From: Strigamia acuminata
Taxonomy: Eukaryota; Arthropoda; Chilopoda; Geophilomorpha; Linotaeniidae
Direction of reading: 5' to 3'
Assembly (NCBI GenBank): GCA_949358305.1
Contig: OX442314.1
Span: 60,149,369 to 60,213,368, forward strand
Length of the DNA stretch: 64,000 nt
The notes under the pieces were generated by a model that was given only the letters and a program-made list of their open reading frames with translations, was not told where the DNA came from and ran no database searches. Each line of letters starts with the position of its first letter. The first letter of the stretch is position 1. Both the position numbers and the translations under genes were made by a program. This document shows positions 22,051 to 32,068 of the stretch, piece after piece.

Positions 22051-25000
22051 TGACTCGTTTTTTGCCATGGCGAGTTTAATCTCTGCCATCTGCTTCATTA
22101 TTGCGTCAAATTTAGCGTCTTCTTTCGCTGTTCTTGGGCACTCATTGGAATAGTGACCCGGTTGGTTACACTTGAAACAACGAATATTTGATTTGTCTCT
22201 TGGGGCTTCAGTCGATTTTTTCTTTTCAGGGTCTGCTTTCGACGGTGGCGTGTAATTTTTTCGAAAATACTTCGGAATTCGACCGGCATTTGGTTTTAAC
22301 CTGGCGCGAAATTCTTCTACCGCTCTATCTCGATGGATGAGATGTACTAGCGGTCCTTCCTCATCGCAACCCGTTGATAAGGTATCGCGATAGCTTCGTA
22401 TTTCTTCGTCCGTCGAATAATCGTCTTTTTCTTCTTTTTCGTCTGATTTTCCGACATTTTGTTCGGCTTCCTCCCCCTCCTTGACCTCCTCCAGTGTCGC
22501 TTGCATGGCTGACGCTGTCGGTGCCTTTTTAGGGGCGGCCAAAGGGTTGGAAGGCAGCGGGGATGTCAGTTTATTTTTTATTTGCAAACCAACGCTAGCT
22601 TCTGCCAGCTCCATTATACCGCTAAGATATTCAGTAGGGCGCATAATCTTATCTGTCGCCCCATATCTTTCCGCACTCAACTTGAGACGTTTTGCGGTCG
22701 CTGCTTTCTCCGCTTCTGGTAAAGCGGAATAATATCTCTTCTCGATATCTATCGTGTTCTCGAACAGGAAGGCGCTCATCTCCTCGTAGCTACCTCCTGT
22801 CGGTGCCCTTTCTTCAAGTAGCACCCTTTGCGAGTATTCCGACAAACCGCCGAGAAAGAAAAGGTTGAATCCCGTGGCGTGAAATTCCATCGGGGCCTTT
22901 TCGAACAACAATCTGGCGCGAATGTCGTAATCCATTATGGTTTCACCAGGCATCTGGCGAAGACCTCGCATCTTTCGGCTCACCTCTTCGGGTGTCTCGC
23001 CGTAGCGCAGGTCGAATCTCATTAAAAAGTCGTCCCAATTGACGCCTTTCAATCCTTGGTACCACTCACGTGCCGAGCCTGTCATTAGCTCGACAATACC
23101 GTGGGTGAGCATGTCTCCTACGGTGGCTTTAGTGGCAGTCTTAATTCGAATTACTTCGTCAAGGAAGCGATCTCCCGCTTTCCATGACCCGTCGAAACGG
23201 TTCTGAATATAAAATTGCCACCTAATATTCCCGGTAACACTCATGGTGTCACGTCGGGAGACAGCGTATTTTTTCTTTACGCGGTCACCAGTGCTACGAT
23301 TACGATCGTTTCGTTTGCTCAGATCAATTCCCTCGGCTTTTAACGAGCCGAGTAGGGCTCTTCCAAGCTCTCCCATCGTATACTGCCGACCCGTCGAATC
23401 GGTAAACGCGCTTTGTCGGGGAAGGTCCTGAAACTCCTCCCGTCGGTGGTCGCTATTTTCCGATCGACGTCGTTTCTCTCTATCGCGCGGAGAGTTGGAT
23501 CTCTTCCGGCGATTACTTGATTTTTCCTTTCGTCTGTCGTCGTTGGATGAGGGGTCGGAGCTGGGGTCGGGAGACGGTGAGCGGCGTGGCGGGTTGCGCC
23601 GTGAAGAGTTTGACTCTTTCCGGCCCCTACGACGGTCGTCACGTTCCCTTTCTCTGCGTTCATCGCGTTCTCTTTCCCTTCGTCTTTCTCCGGAACCTCT
23701 CTCCGAATCGTGATGACTGGGTGCATTTGACTCCAGTCCATCTGACGACGAATCACTATTTCCGTAGTGAAAATATTTCGGTCTTTCATCGCGTTTGCCT
23801 TCTTCTCGCGAAGAGGTGCGATCATGCGATTGTCTCCTTGACGACTCGTCGTCTTTAAGGATGGGCACTGGTTGTTGCCACTCAGTCCCTTGTGGATTAT
23901 CATGCTGTTGGCTTGTGAGAGCTTGCTCTTCATTTCGCCTAGCATTATTAGCGTTGATTAATCGCGTTATCGCATTATTTGTGGCTGAATCGAGAGCTTG
24001 CATGCGGGGCCGAGTTTGTTGTTCTCTGGCCGACGCATCTCTCTTGCGCGGAGTAGCTGGTGTTGCTCTCTCCGGCTGGGGTTTGGGTTTGGCCTTCGGC
24101 GTGCGCTTTGGGTCTCCCTCTAGGCTCTCGTCGGACAGCTCGGATGAACTGACCTCTGGTTTGCGGACGGATTTCGGGTCATCTCGTCGCAATCTGGCCA
24201 TAAATGCTCGCTCTGCTTCTTGTTGCGAGTGGAAAGCATATCGATGTGCTCTCAGGGCTCGGTCAACTATTTCTACCTCCTCGGGAGTAGTCGGATTGGG
24301 CTGGGTTCTGCCGTACTCGAGAGCTTGCGCTTCTCTTTCCGCCAGCTTCCTCCGTCTCTCGCGAATGGCTTGACGAGCCTCGTTCTCTGCATCCGCTTCA
24401 AATTGAGCGGAATCAACCAATTGTTGAGCGTGTGCACCTTCAACAATGGTGATTTGTGGGGATACACTGTGCGCTTTTAAAGCTGCACGTACGATCCGTA
24501 ACGTTTCGTACACGGTAATTTTCCCCGTCGGAAGGGTGTATCTCACTCCTTCCGCCTGTGCCAATTGCATCGCATCAATCAAGGTGCCCGAGACGCTGTA
24601 AGGCTGGCTCGAAACACGCTTGACAGAGGATGAGTTGGACTTGTGTCCTTCGGACCTGACCGAAGCTGGGCGGCTTTGCGTAATTGGCGTGTTTAGTGCC
24701 GAATTAGCGGTCGTATTTGAGGCCGTCTTTTGTATCGGAGACGCTGCTTTCGGACTGCCCACCTCGGTGTCGTGCGTTAGACGAGGCGATTGGTTACGGG
24801 ATAAAACCTCGTTTCCGCTCGTCTCGCCGTCACGGTTAGAACGCGGCAGTTTGGAGTGAGATTGCTCTTCACCCCGCTCTGTCTCGTCCAATCGCTGCCT
24901 CGTCTCGGTGCGAGACGGGTGCGATGCCTCGGATGCGCTTCTACGATCGGGTTTAGGCTTACGCCGTTTTTGCCTCGCTTCGTGCGCTGAGGCTTTGGGT

Positions 25001-25101
25001 AAGGGACCTCCAGATCGCAAGTGATAGTCGGCGCCTTTACGACTGCCGGCTCTCTTGTTTGCGTCGGAGTCGGAATCTGTTACTCGGGTATTATCTGCCA
25101 T
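22018..25101 (-). CDS. gag: gag of gypsy B (1027 codons)
   Basis: The open frame starts nine codons earlier at 25128, but the ATG at 25101 (MADNTRVTDSD) lines up with the gag start of A. The N-terminal motif DYHLRSGG matches A. The middle (~440-560) is an Arg/Glu/Ser-rich region of alternating RERE and RS dipeptides resembling an SR/RE domain, in place of the coiled coil of A. Capsid region from TMGELGRALL (~585) with REWYQGLKGVNWDDFL and RYGETPEE. Zinc knuckle CFKCNQPGHYSNEC (~972-985). It is intact and serves as the reference showing where A is broken. Role: particle assembly and genomic RNA packaging. Confidence 0.93.
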   Translation of the reverse strand: MADNTRVTDSDSDANKRAGSRKGADYHLRSGGPLPKASAHEARQKRRKPKPDRRSASEASHPSRTETRQRLDETERGEEQSHSKLPRSNRDGETSGNEVLSRNQSPRLTHDTEVGSPKAASPIQKTASNTTANSALNTPITQSRPASVRSEGHKSNSSSVKRVSSQPYSVSGTLIDAMQLAQAEGVRYTLPTGKITVYETLRIVRAALKAHSVSPQITIVEGAHAQQLVDSAQFEADAENEARQAIRERRRKLAEREAQALEYGRTQPNPTTPEEVEIVDRALRAHRYAFHSQQEAERAFMARLRRDDPKSVRKPEVSSSELSDESLEGDPKRTPKAKPKPQPERATPATPRKRDASAREQQTRPRMQALDSATNNAITRLINANNARRNEEQALTSQQHDNPQGTEWQQPVPILKDDESSRRQSHDRTSSREEGKRDERPKYFHYGNSDSSSDGLESNAPSHHDSERGSGERRRERERDERRERERDDRRRGRKESNSSRRNPPRRSPSPDPSSDPSSNDDRRKEKSSNRRKRSNSPRDREKRRRSENSDHRREEFQDLPRQSAFTDSTGRQYTMGELGRALLGSLKAEGIDLSKRNDRNRSTGDRVKKKYAVSRRDTMSVTGNIRWQFYIQNRFDGSWKAGDRFLDEVIRIKTATKATVGDMLTHGIVELMTGSAREWYQGLKGVNWDDFLMRFDLRYGETPEEVSRKMRGLRQMPGETIMDYDIRARLLFEKAPMEFHATGFNLFFLGGLSEYSQRVLLEERAPTGGSYEEMSAFLFENTIDIEKRYYSALPEAEKAATAKRLKLSAERYGATDKIMRPTEYLSGIMELAEASVGLQIKNKLTSPLPSNPLAAPKKAPTASAMQATLEEVKEGEEAEQNVGKSDEKEEKDDYSTDEEIRSYRDTLSTGCDEEGPLVHLIHRDRAVEEFRARLKPNAGRIPKYFRKNYTPPSKADPEKKKSTEAPRDKSNIRCFKCNQPGHYSNECPRTAKEDAKFDAIMKQMAEIKLAMAKNESKNESAQAAKK
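22045..22063 (-). promoter_or_regulatory. Tandem -1 frameshift sites of gypsy B
   Basis: Two copies of A-AAA-AAC in the gag frame (complement of 22057-22063 and 22045-22051), 12 nt apart, created by repetition of the codons for KNES. The gag stop follows at 22018-22020 and pol is in the -1 frame, open through both sites. A and F have one site each. Confidence 0.85.
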
Positions 25102-25153
25102 TTCTTGCTTTGGGTATGATGTAATCACAGGTTAGAATCAGTTATTCGACTTG

Positions 25154-25171
25154 ATCCCGGACAGGCCCCCA
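25154..25171 (-). promoter_or_regulatory. Primer binding site of gypsy B, tRNA-Pro-like
   Basis: On the minus strand TGGGGGCCTGTCCGGGAT, two bases after the 5' LTR; identical to the site in A. Confidence 0.8.
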
Positions 25172-25173
25172 CG

Positions 25174-26191
25174 TGTCGCGCTCAACTCTAACCGTCGCTA
25201 ACTCGTGGGTTGATTACTTAATTCGACTAACTCACTACCGCTTTGCTCAAGCGGTTTACCCAAAGAAATGATTACACAGATATAAAAGGTAAAATATAAT
25301 ATAGATTTATTCTGCGGGGCAATGTACAGATATATCTTATATATATATCTATAAAGGGTAAGTAAAATGTAAATCGGAATGGGTGAAGGGAAATGGAAAG
25401 GTAAAGGTATGATGAAAGCTGGCTGGAATCGGCGAGGTCGTCTGTTGTCTCGGTCGTGTCCAAGATGGCGTCCTCGTTGTGGCAACGTGGTGTCGTCTTG
25501 GGCCGGCGTGGCAATATGGCGTCCTCGGCTCGTCTCTGGCTGGTCCTTCGGGCTCACGCTGGTCGGGCGCGAGTGAATGCTTAGTTAAAAGGCTTACTTC
25601 GGGCTGTTGTCTAGGTTTTTGTGTGGTGTCCGGCGATCACACAGCGGCGGACTCTTCTGGCTCCCGGCGGTCACACAGCGGCGGGAACGCTCGTCGTGGT
25701 TTTACTGCAGTTTAGGCTTGTGCGACCGTTTGTCTGCACAACTCGCTAAACTGGAGTGGTTTTTACTATTTCTAGCTGGTGTGCTAAAATAGTGTGGTAA
25801 TCTTATCTCGCAGGTTACTCTGCGGAGTTTGACACTGACCAAACGTACTCACGGTAAATTGTCCTTTGTCCTTGGTCAATCCCAGTATATTTACTTGGGC
25901 CTGATCTTGTAGGACGACGGGTTTTACGTGTGTTTCTCGTTTGATGGTTGTGTTGGTTCTGCCCGCTCAGTGCAAGGCACATTCCTTTGCACAAAGCGGG
26001 GTCGACAGGTGACCGGAATCACCCAATGGTGGGGTGGACGAGCCATCCCCACTCCCTCAGGGCAGACGCCTGTCCATTGACTAGATGTCAATGCACTGAG
26101 GGAAGGGAGACGCGCTTGCGGCTCCCCTTACACCCGAAACGAGGTCACGAGAGAAACTCTTCGTTGACCCCGGTCCAGTCGGGTCACAACA
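25174..26191 (-). repeat. 5' LTR of gypsy B
   Basis: 1018 bp copy matching 12691-13708 with no difference seen. Same internal motifs. Confidence 0.95.
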
Positions 26192-26195
26192 GAAT

Positions 26196-26395
26196 AAATC
26201 TATTTGGTTATACTAATAGATTTGTTCTCGTTGTTACTCTGTAACCTGAGTTGAGATCAAATAGCCTCAACCCAGATCACTTGTTTTATGCTTTCATGGT
26301 GAATAAAGATGGCGGTCGCGTGTTGCGAACTAACCGCACTTTATAATCGGTTTGCAAGTTATTTCCGCATGCTCCAGGTCCAAATACGCTCTTCA
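26196..26395 (+). repeat. 5' LTR of copia C, second fragment
   Basis: Last 200 bp of the LTR, after the duplicated GAAT (26192-26195). Carries GAATAAAGATGGCGG, combining a polyadenylation signal and an AAGATGGCGG motif (~26299-26312). Ends CTCTTCA. Confidence 0.93.
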
Positions 26396-27512
26396 AATGG
26401 TAGCAGAGGATCGGCGACGACCAGCGCCGGCCAATTTTAGAAGAATTGAAGAGAAACGGACATTTTTCGACTCCAAGAAGTCGCGAAGTGCGCGCCCGCC
26501 CAATTCGTCGTGAAAACGAATTTTCGGTGCGGCAAACGTCTGGATTACGTGTGCGGACCATTCTGCAAAGGAATAGGATTCCAACGGTGTAAGGAATATT
26601 TATTTCGAACGATTTAAACTGTATTTTTGCCGATATAACCGAGTTTTCTCGGGCGGCGCCATTTTTGTTGAGCTTCGCTGCAGAATACGGCGAAGTTAGT
26701 GTGTCTACGCGTGTGTACGGACCGGCACACGCACGCCCAACGATTCTACAACGGAATACGTCGACAGGACGGTATTTTGGAGCAAAGAAGCGTCCCAAAA
26801 CCGTCAATTTTTTCGAGAAATCACCGTGAATCGACGATTTTGTTACGGTGGCCATTTTTCGTCAAAAATAGACGGAAAAACGACGATTTGATTCACCGAG
26901 AAGTCCTGCACACGATAAGCGTGTGTGTGGGCAATTGTTTCCGTACCTCGCACCAGGAAAGCGAGTACGAAGGCGCAGACGGGCGCTACGACGATTTTCT
27001 CCGCGCTTACACGGATGTGTGTACGCGGATTGCACGTCGGCCCCAGTTCCGTGCGAAGACAACGTGAAGCCGACGTTTAATTCAACGTGGGAACCAGTTA
27101 CGACGCGTGAAACCCGTAACTGGCCAACTTCACATCGGAAACTGTATTTTTCGAATTTTTCTCGTGAAACTCTGTTATTTCTTAAGGTTTTTGTGTTGGG
27201 TCACTTAGAATATTCTGTACCCTTCGGGCAGTCGCCCCAGTACAGTCTCATTCCAGTCTGGGCTTGTCCGTGGCCAACTAGTCGTCCCGCGTCCCCCAGG
27301 TGGGCCGGTCGGAAGCTAGTAGGGCGACCAGATTTGGGTTTTTCATCTCACTTATTGAGGTGCCCCTTGGGAAGTGTAAAATTATTTCGCCTTCAATTTT
27401 TGGGGGCAAATTGCTTCTCCGTGCGACATATTCACGTGTATTGTGAATATTTATGTTTTTCTTCTGAAACTTGTGAAAAAGTGTTTTGTGCTACATTACT
27501 CGGAAATCCAGA
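26396..27512 (+). other. 5' leader of copia C with primer site
   Basis: The primer site TGGTAGCAGAGG (from 26398) fits the 3' end of initiator tRNA-Met for the first 11 bases. The remaining ~1.1 kb has no Gag-like frame: the missing first ~115 residues of a copia Gag are not found here in any frame. A 214-codon open stretch at 26923-27567 is low-complexity leader, not a gene. The leader ends with a structured RNA region (27205-27360). Confidence 0.7.
27205..27360 (+). promoter_or_regulatory. Conserved structured leader RNA of copia C
   Basis: Helix I: CTGTAC (27215-27220) with GTACAG (27240-27245), inner GGGC-AGTC-GCCC (27226-27237). Domain II: CCAGTCTGG (27253-27261) with CCAGATTTGG (27328-27337), and inner ACTAG (27277-27281) with CTAGT (27316-27320). 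Hairpin III: CTCA/TGAG (27347-27359). The same order occurs in E and G with different paired sequences. Function unknown; packaging, dimerisation or translation control are options. Confidence 0.75.
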
Positions 27513-30500
27513 ATGGCACTGCCGAGATTTGAGAGAGCACAATTGCGACGGCAGTTCCTGGATTTAAAAATGAACGACAACGAAACAATGCGTGAATTTT
27601 TAGATCGTGTGGACCAAAAAGCGATCGAGGTTAACAATGCGGGTTTGGACTTGACTCCAATTTTCGTCATTTTCCAGTATATGGATGGCGTTAGACTTGA
27701 ATTTGAGGCCTGCAAATTGAAGATTGATGCTTTACTGCAAGAGGACGTCACTCTAGAAAGAGTTAGACAGATATTCTTGGATGAATATGACAGGTTGCAT
27801 CCCCCACCAGTCCAGCCGATGGATACGTCATCTGACACGGATTTCTCCAGCGGAGATGAACGGGATGAAGACCGTGGAATGGGGGCTTCATGTATACAGC
27901 AACCATCGGCGCATTATGCGGCAACGCAATGCCAAATTGTCAAATCAGGAATGGATTCTCCACCTAAACAGCAACAAGGTGCTACGAGAGGAAACCCGAC
28001 AGGACAGTTCAGCAGGGGCAGCCAACGCGGGAAGAGTCGTGGGAAGAGCCAGCAGACGGCCAACGTCACGCAAATGGACATTTTTAGCAATTCCCCGGTG
28101 TCTTATTTCTCCGCAGCGATTTGCCAAGAACAACCCCCTGTTGTAGTGTCTTTATTGTCGCATGCGAACTACGATTCGCAATGGTACGTCGACACAGGTG
28201 CGACGGACCACTTTTCGTTCAACAAAACCTGGTTTTCGGACTTTAAACCATTGACTGGTTATTCTGTTCAACAAGGAGACGGAAAGTCGAAAATCGAAGG
28301 CATTGGAAATGTGACTTTAGTTTCGATTAATGGACAACAAACACGTGAACTAACGTTGAAAAACGTTTATTACGCACCCAACTTCAAAAAGAATTTGATT
28401 TCTTTAGGTCGTACGGATGAAGCTGGGGCGACAACCATTGTGAAGAATGGTAGAATGTTTATTTATGATGTGACAATTGATGACCCTTCTATCACTGCGA
28501 TCCGTACGAGTGATAGGATGTACAAAGTCAATTGTCGCATTAATGCAAAGAATTCTGTAAACACTGTTGCATTGTCTGCGCAACAGAGTGCAACAGTGGC
28601 ATCTAGTCCACCTTTAGCGGGTGAAGAAATTGTTAAATCTTTACTAACACACGTTGATTTTAGAACCGCATTAACCCAAAATTTGAGTAAATCAGGGAAA
28701 CCTGTACCTGCGAATGAGGGGCAAGCGAAAACTGCGAATAATGCGCCAGCGATCGTTGCAAACAATGCGAGTATGGGAATTTCGAATCAACAATCGAGTG
28801 TTTTGAATGACACACAGTCTAGCTTAGTGGCCAGCAAGGGCAATAAGCCCAAGGATGCGAAAATTTTGAGAACAATTGTGCAAAACAATTTAACAAATGG
28901 AAATGGGGTTGTAAATGGAAAGAATACTCCCATTAAACCAGATAAACCCCAAACGATGGACATCTGGCACTCTCGGATGGGACACCTTAATGCAAAGGGA
29001 ATTGCATTGTTAAACAAATCTACTGAAGTGTTTGGTTTAAAGTTGTCCAACACGGAATTGTCGAGTTGTGATGCTTGTTCGAGGGCGAAGAGCACACGTG
29101 CCAGTTTCCCCCCCATTGTGAACATTTCGACCAAAGGGATTTTAGAAATCGTCCACTTAGACGTGTGGGGACCTTCACCAGTTAAGAGCATAAGTGGGGC
29201 GTACTACTATTTGGTCATGGTCGATGACTTTTCACGATTGATGTGGATCGTGATTATGAAGAAAAAGAGCGAAGTTTTGGGCCATTTTAAAAAGTGGTTA
29301 ACCGAAATTGAAAGGACAACTTCTAGGAAAGTCAAATCTATTAAAACTGACAATGGAGGGGAATTTGTATCCAAACAATGGGATGAATATGCCGGTGGCA
29401 TTGGACTGAAGTGTATGCGGACGAACGCATACAGCCCTGAGATGAACTCAGTCGCTGAAAGAACGAACCGGACTATTCTTGGTGGAATCAGAGCTTTGAT
29501 GATTGAAAATAGTCTTCCCCCATCCCTGTGGGCAGAACTTGCAGTTTCTGTCGTTTATTTGAAAAATCGGTTTCCACATGCGGGATTGGGGGGAAGAACG
29601 CCTTATAATGTATTTTTCAACAAGAAATTGTCCCTTCGGCACGTCAAGTGCATTGGTGCATTGACTTATGTACATGTCCCTTCACAAACCAGAGCGGGGA
29701 AATTGCAAGAGAGAGCATGGGCGGGGGCTTTGATTGGATACGCCTCTACTACTCGTGGGTATCGGATTTGGGATCCGAATAGAAACCAAGTTTTTCTCTC
29801 AAAACACGTTAAAATTTTGGAACAGAATTTCTGGTACGAGAAGGTAAAGAATCCCCAAGCTGGCCCATCACCTGCTACTGACGATTCAGATTTATCAGGT
29901 GAAGAGTCTTGTAATGACTCTGACACAGACAGTGTTCATAGCGAACCTATCCCCGAGGAAGAGGTCAAAGTGGTTGAAAAACTCGTAGAGAGACCCATTC
30001 AGGCCAGACCACCTGGGGGACCCGACTATGTAGATGCCATGCAATACATCATTGGAGATATACATGGCCTAAATTTTGATGAAATCGGTGGGGCGAAGGG
30101 GGATGATAGGGATTTCTTCAATATTTATCCCGACGACGATGAAGGAGAAGTTGAAGAGGAAGTTGAGGACCCAGATGCAAGTCCTCAATTGTCGCCCCAA
30201 TTGTCACCCACACCCCCTCGTCGGAACCCGCCTAGAAAAGGGAAAGACATTGGCGAACGCACAGCTTCAACGAGTGACTTGTTGCCTCTAGATATGACTT
30301 TGTGGCAAAGACGGCAGACTGTACGTCAAAGCGGGGCAACAGCTGGGAAAGTTGATGTTTGGTACATCACACCAAAGCACGAGAAGCTCCGCAGCCGTGT
30401 TGAGGTTGTCCGTTGGTGCAAAGCCGAGGGATATGAATATAAATCGGAATTGTTTAACTTCAAAGATGTGACTATCGGTTTTGCTGGTTGCTGCTCTGTC

Positions 30501-32051
30501 GAGCCGGACACGTACGAAGAAGCGGTCAAAGGCGCCAGCAAACCTGATTGGGAAAACGCGATGGAAGACGAAATAAATATCTTCAAAGAGCGTGAGGTTT
30601 ATGTCGAAGTCGACAAAGACCAAGTTAAAGACAAAACCTTATTGGGATCAAAATGGATATACAAGTTAAAAAGGGATCACACGGGTACAATTAGAAGATA
30701 TCGTGCTCGTCTTGTTGCACAAGGCTTCAAGCAGAAGCCAGGCATTGACTTTACTGAGGTATTTTCCCCAGTAGTCAATTTTGTGTTAGTCATGATGTTC
30801 TTCTGTGTCTTAGTGGTACTGAGGGGCTGGCGTGACGTACACCTTGACATTAAGGCCGCATACCTATATGGGGACCTCGACGAAGTGCAATATATCCACA
30901 TCCCAAAAGGATATCGAACGACTGAAAACCAACACAAATGTTGGGAATTGAGAAAGTCTCTTTACGGGCTCCATCAGTCTGGTCGTATGTGGTACCAGCG
31001 ACTCCACGACCAGCTGATTGAAATTGGATTTGAACCGGTCTTGGGTCTCAATTGCGTGTATAGCTTGGGCACTGACGCTATACTTATTTTCTATGTCGAT
31101 GACATTGTATTGTTTTCAAAAGACAACATAGCAGAGGAGTGCGTTTTGGATTGGATTCAACAATCATTTGAGATTGTCAATTTGGGCCCCGTCACCCTTT
31201 TGTTAGGGATAGAGTTTTGTAGGGACGGGGAGAATATCTTTATTCATCAACGCGCTTATATTGCAAAGTTGTGTAAGCAATATGGGATTGACTCTTGTCA
31301 TCGTGTTAGAGTACCTGGCACCCCAGGCACCATGATCCAAAAGGTTCAAACGGGGGAACGTGTCAATTCGAGTTTTCCGTATCGGTCTCTTGTCGGCAGT
31401 TTGCTTTTCATCGCATGTCGTACAAGACCCGATATTCTGTTTTCGGTGATAGTGTTGTCTCAATACAACGAGACTCACTCGACTCGACACGTAAATATGC
31501 TGCTCCAAATCTTGCGATACCTAGGGAATACGCCAAATTATTCCATCAATCTTGGAAACTGTCAAAGTGAAAACTTGACCGTTTATACGGATGCGTCCTT
31601 CGCATTAGACCAGGACAAACGTCGGAGCTTTGGTGGGCACATCATCTACCTGGGAGGCGTCCCGATCTCTTGGAACTGCCATAAGCAGACCATCACTGCA
31701 CTTTCCATTATGGAAAGCGAATTCTTGGCGGTGGTAGACGGTGTGAAGGAAATAATTTGGTTAGAACGCATATTTGGTGCTGACGTGATGGTGGATGGGT
31801 TTAACCGGGAAATACCGTGTGTATACGCTGACTCAATGCCAGCGATCCAATATGCGAAGAATCGCATAGAGAATCGCGCAAACAAACACATAGATGTTAA
31901 ACTACATTTCGTGCGCGACTGGTTTGAAAAAGGTGTTTTTCGAATCAGACATATCCCGGGAACCCTTAACGTGGCCGACCTTATGACCAAGTGGCTATCT
32001 CGCGCAAAACTAGATGCATTGTGCGAGCACATTTTCGCAGCGGCAAAATAG
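27513..32051 (+). CDS. gag-pol of copia C, with MBD-like domain and shortened Gag
   Basis: Single open frame of 1512 codons from the first ATG, MALPRFERAQ. Order: a partial UBN2-type Gag (starts at the position of G residue ~108), no CCHC zinc knuckle; retropepsin WYVDTGATDH (~227); GAG-pre-integrase IWHSRMGHLN; integrase core with DVWGPSP, TDNGGEF, AERTNRT (D,D,E); an acidic spacer; a methyl-CpG-binding-like domain (~925-985: RQSGATAGKVDVWYITP...LRSR); reverse transcriptase ending with YVDDIVLFS (~1195); RNase H with YTDAS, MESEFLAV, NKHIDVK. Integrase before RT defines Ty1/copia. Pol is complete, but the missing Gag half suggests dependence on another element's particle or a very unusual Gag. 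Confidence 0.93.
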   Translation: MALPRFERAQLRRQFLDLKMNDNETMREFLDRVDQKAIEVNNAGLDLTPIFVIFQYMDGVRLEFEACKLKIDALLQEDVTLERVRQIFLDEYDRLHPPPVQPMDTSSDTDFSSGDERDEDRGMGASCIQQPSAHYAATQCQIVKSGMDSPPKQQQGATRGNPTGQFSRGSQRGKSRGKSQQTANVTQMDIFSNSPVSYFSAAICQEQPPVVVSLLSHANYDSQWYVDTGATDHFSFNKTWFSDFKPLTGYSVQQGDGKSKIEGIGNVTLVSINGQQTRELTLKNVYYAPNFKKNLISLGRTDEAGATTIVKNGRMFIYDVTIDDPSITAIRTSDRMYKVNCRINAKNSVNTVALSAQQSATVASSPPLAGEEIVKSLLTHVDFRTALTQNLSKSGKPVPANEGQAKTANNAPAIVANNASMGISNQQSSVLNDTQSSLVASKGNKPKDAKILRTIVQNNLTNGNGVVNGKNTPIKPDKPQTMDIWHSRMGHLNAKGIALLNKSTEVFGLKLSNTELSSCDACSRAKSTRASFPPIVNISTKGILEIVHLDVWGPSPVKSISGAYYYLVMVDDFSRLMWIVIMKKKSEVLGHFKKWLTEIERTTSRKVKSIKTDNGGEFVSKQWDEYAGGIGLKCMRTNAYSPEMNSVAERTNRTILGGIRALMIENSLPPSLWAELAVSVVYLKNRFPHAGLGGRTPYNVFFNKKLSLRHVKCIGALTYVHVPSQTRAGKLQERAWAGALIGYASTTRGYRIWDPNRNQVFLSKHVKILEQNFWYEKVKNPQAGPSPATDDSDLSGEESCNDSDTDSVHSEPIPEEEVKVVEKLVERPIQARPPGGPDYVDAMQYIIGDIHGLNFDEIGGAKGDDRDFFNIYPDDDEGEVEEEVEDPDASPQLSPQLSPTPPRRNPPRKGKDIGERTASTSDLLPLDMTLWQRRQTVRQSGATAGKVDVWYITPKHEKLRSRVEVVRWCKAEGYEYKSELFNFKDVTIGFAGCCSVEPDTYEEAVKGASKPDWENAMEDEINIFKEREVYVEVDKDQVKDKTLLGSKWIYKLKRDHTGTIRRYRARLVAQGFKQKPGIDFTEVFSPVVNFVLVMMFFCVLVVLRGWRDVHLDIKAAYLYGDLDEVQYIHIPKGYRTTENQHKCWELRKSLYGLHQSGRMWYQRLHDQLIEIGFEPVLGLNCVYSLGTDAILIFYVDDIVLFSKDNIAEECVLDWIQQSFEIVNLGPVTLLLGIEFCRDGENIFIHQRAYIAKLCKQYGIDSCHRVRVPGTPGTMIQKVQTGERVNSSFPYRSLVGSLLFIACRTRPDILFSVIVLSQYNETHSTRHVNMLLQILRYLGNTPNYSINLGNCQSENLTVYTDASFALDQDKRRSFGGHIIYLGGVPISWNCHKQTITALSIMESEFLAVVDGVKEIIWLERIFGADVMVDGFNREIPCVYADSMPAIQYAKNRIENRANKHIDVKLHFVRDWFEKGVFRIRHIPGTLNVADLMTKWLSRAKLDALCEHIFAAAK

Positions 32052-32068
32052 TTCATCGAAGGGGGATT

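Larger units (their letters stand above)
12691..26191 (-). mobile_element. Ty3/gypsy element B, apparently intact
   Basis: 13,501 bp between 1018-bp LTRs (12691-13708 and 25174-26191) with 4-bp duplication GAAT. The LTRs appear identical, so this is the youngest or one of the youngest insertions. On the minus strand the order is LTR, primer site, gag (1027 codons), frameshift site, pol (1356 codons), conserved spacer, two-exon ORF3, purine tract, LTR. All long frames are open. It is related to A and F but a separate subfamily: longer LTR, different gag N-terminus, diverged ORF3. A good candidate for an active element. Confidence 0.95.

Noticed and set aside
26923-27567. 214-codon frame in the C leader as a gene
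   Set aside because: No Gag-like motif; it overlaps the structured leader RNA and is not matched in E or G.
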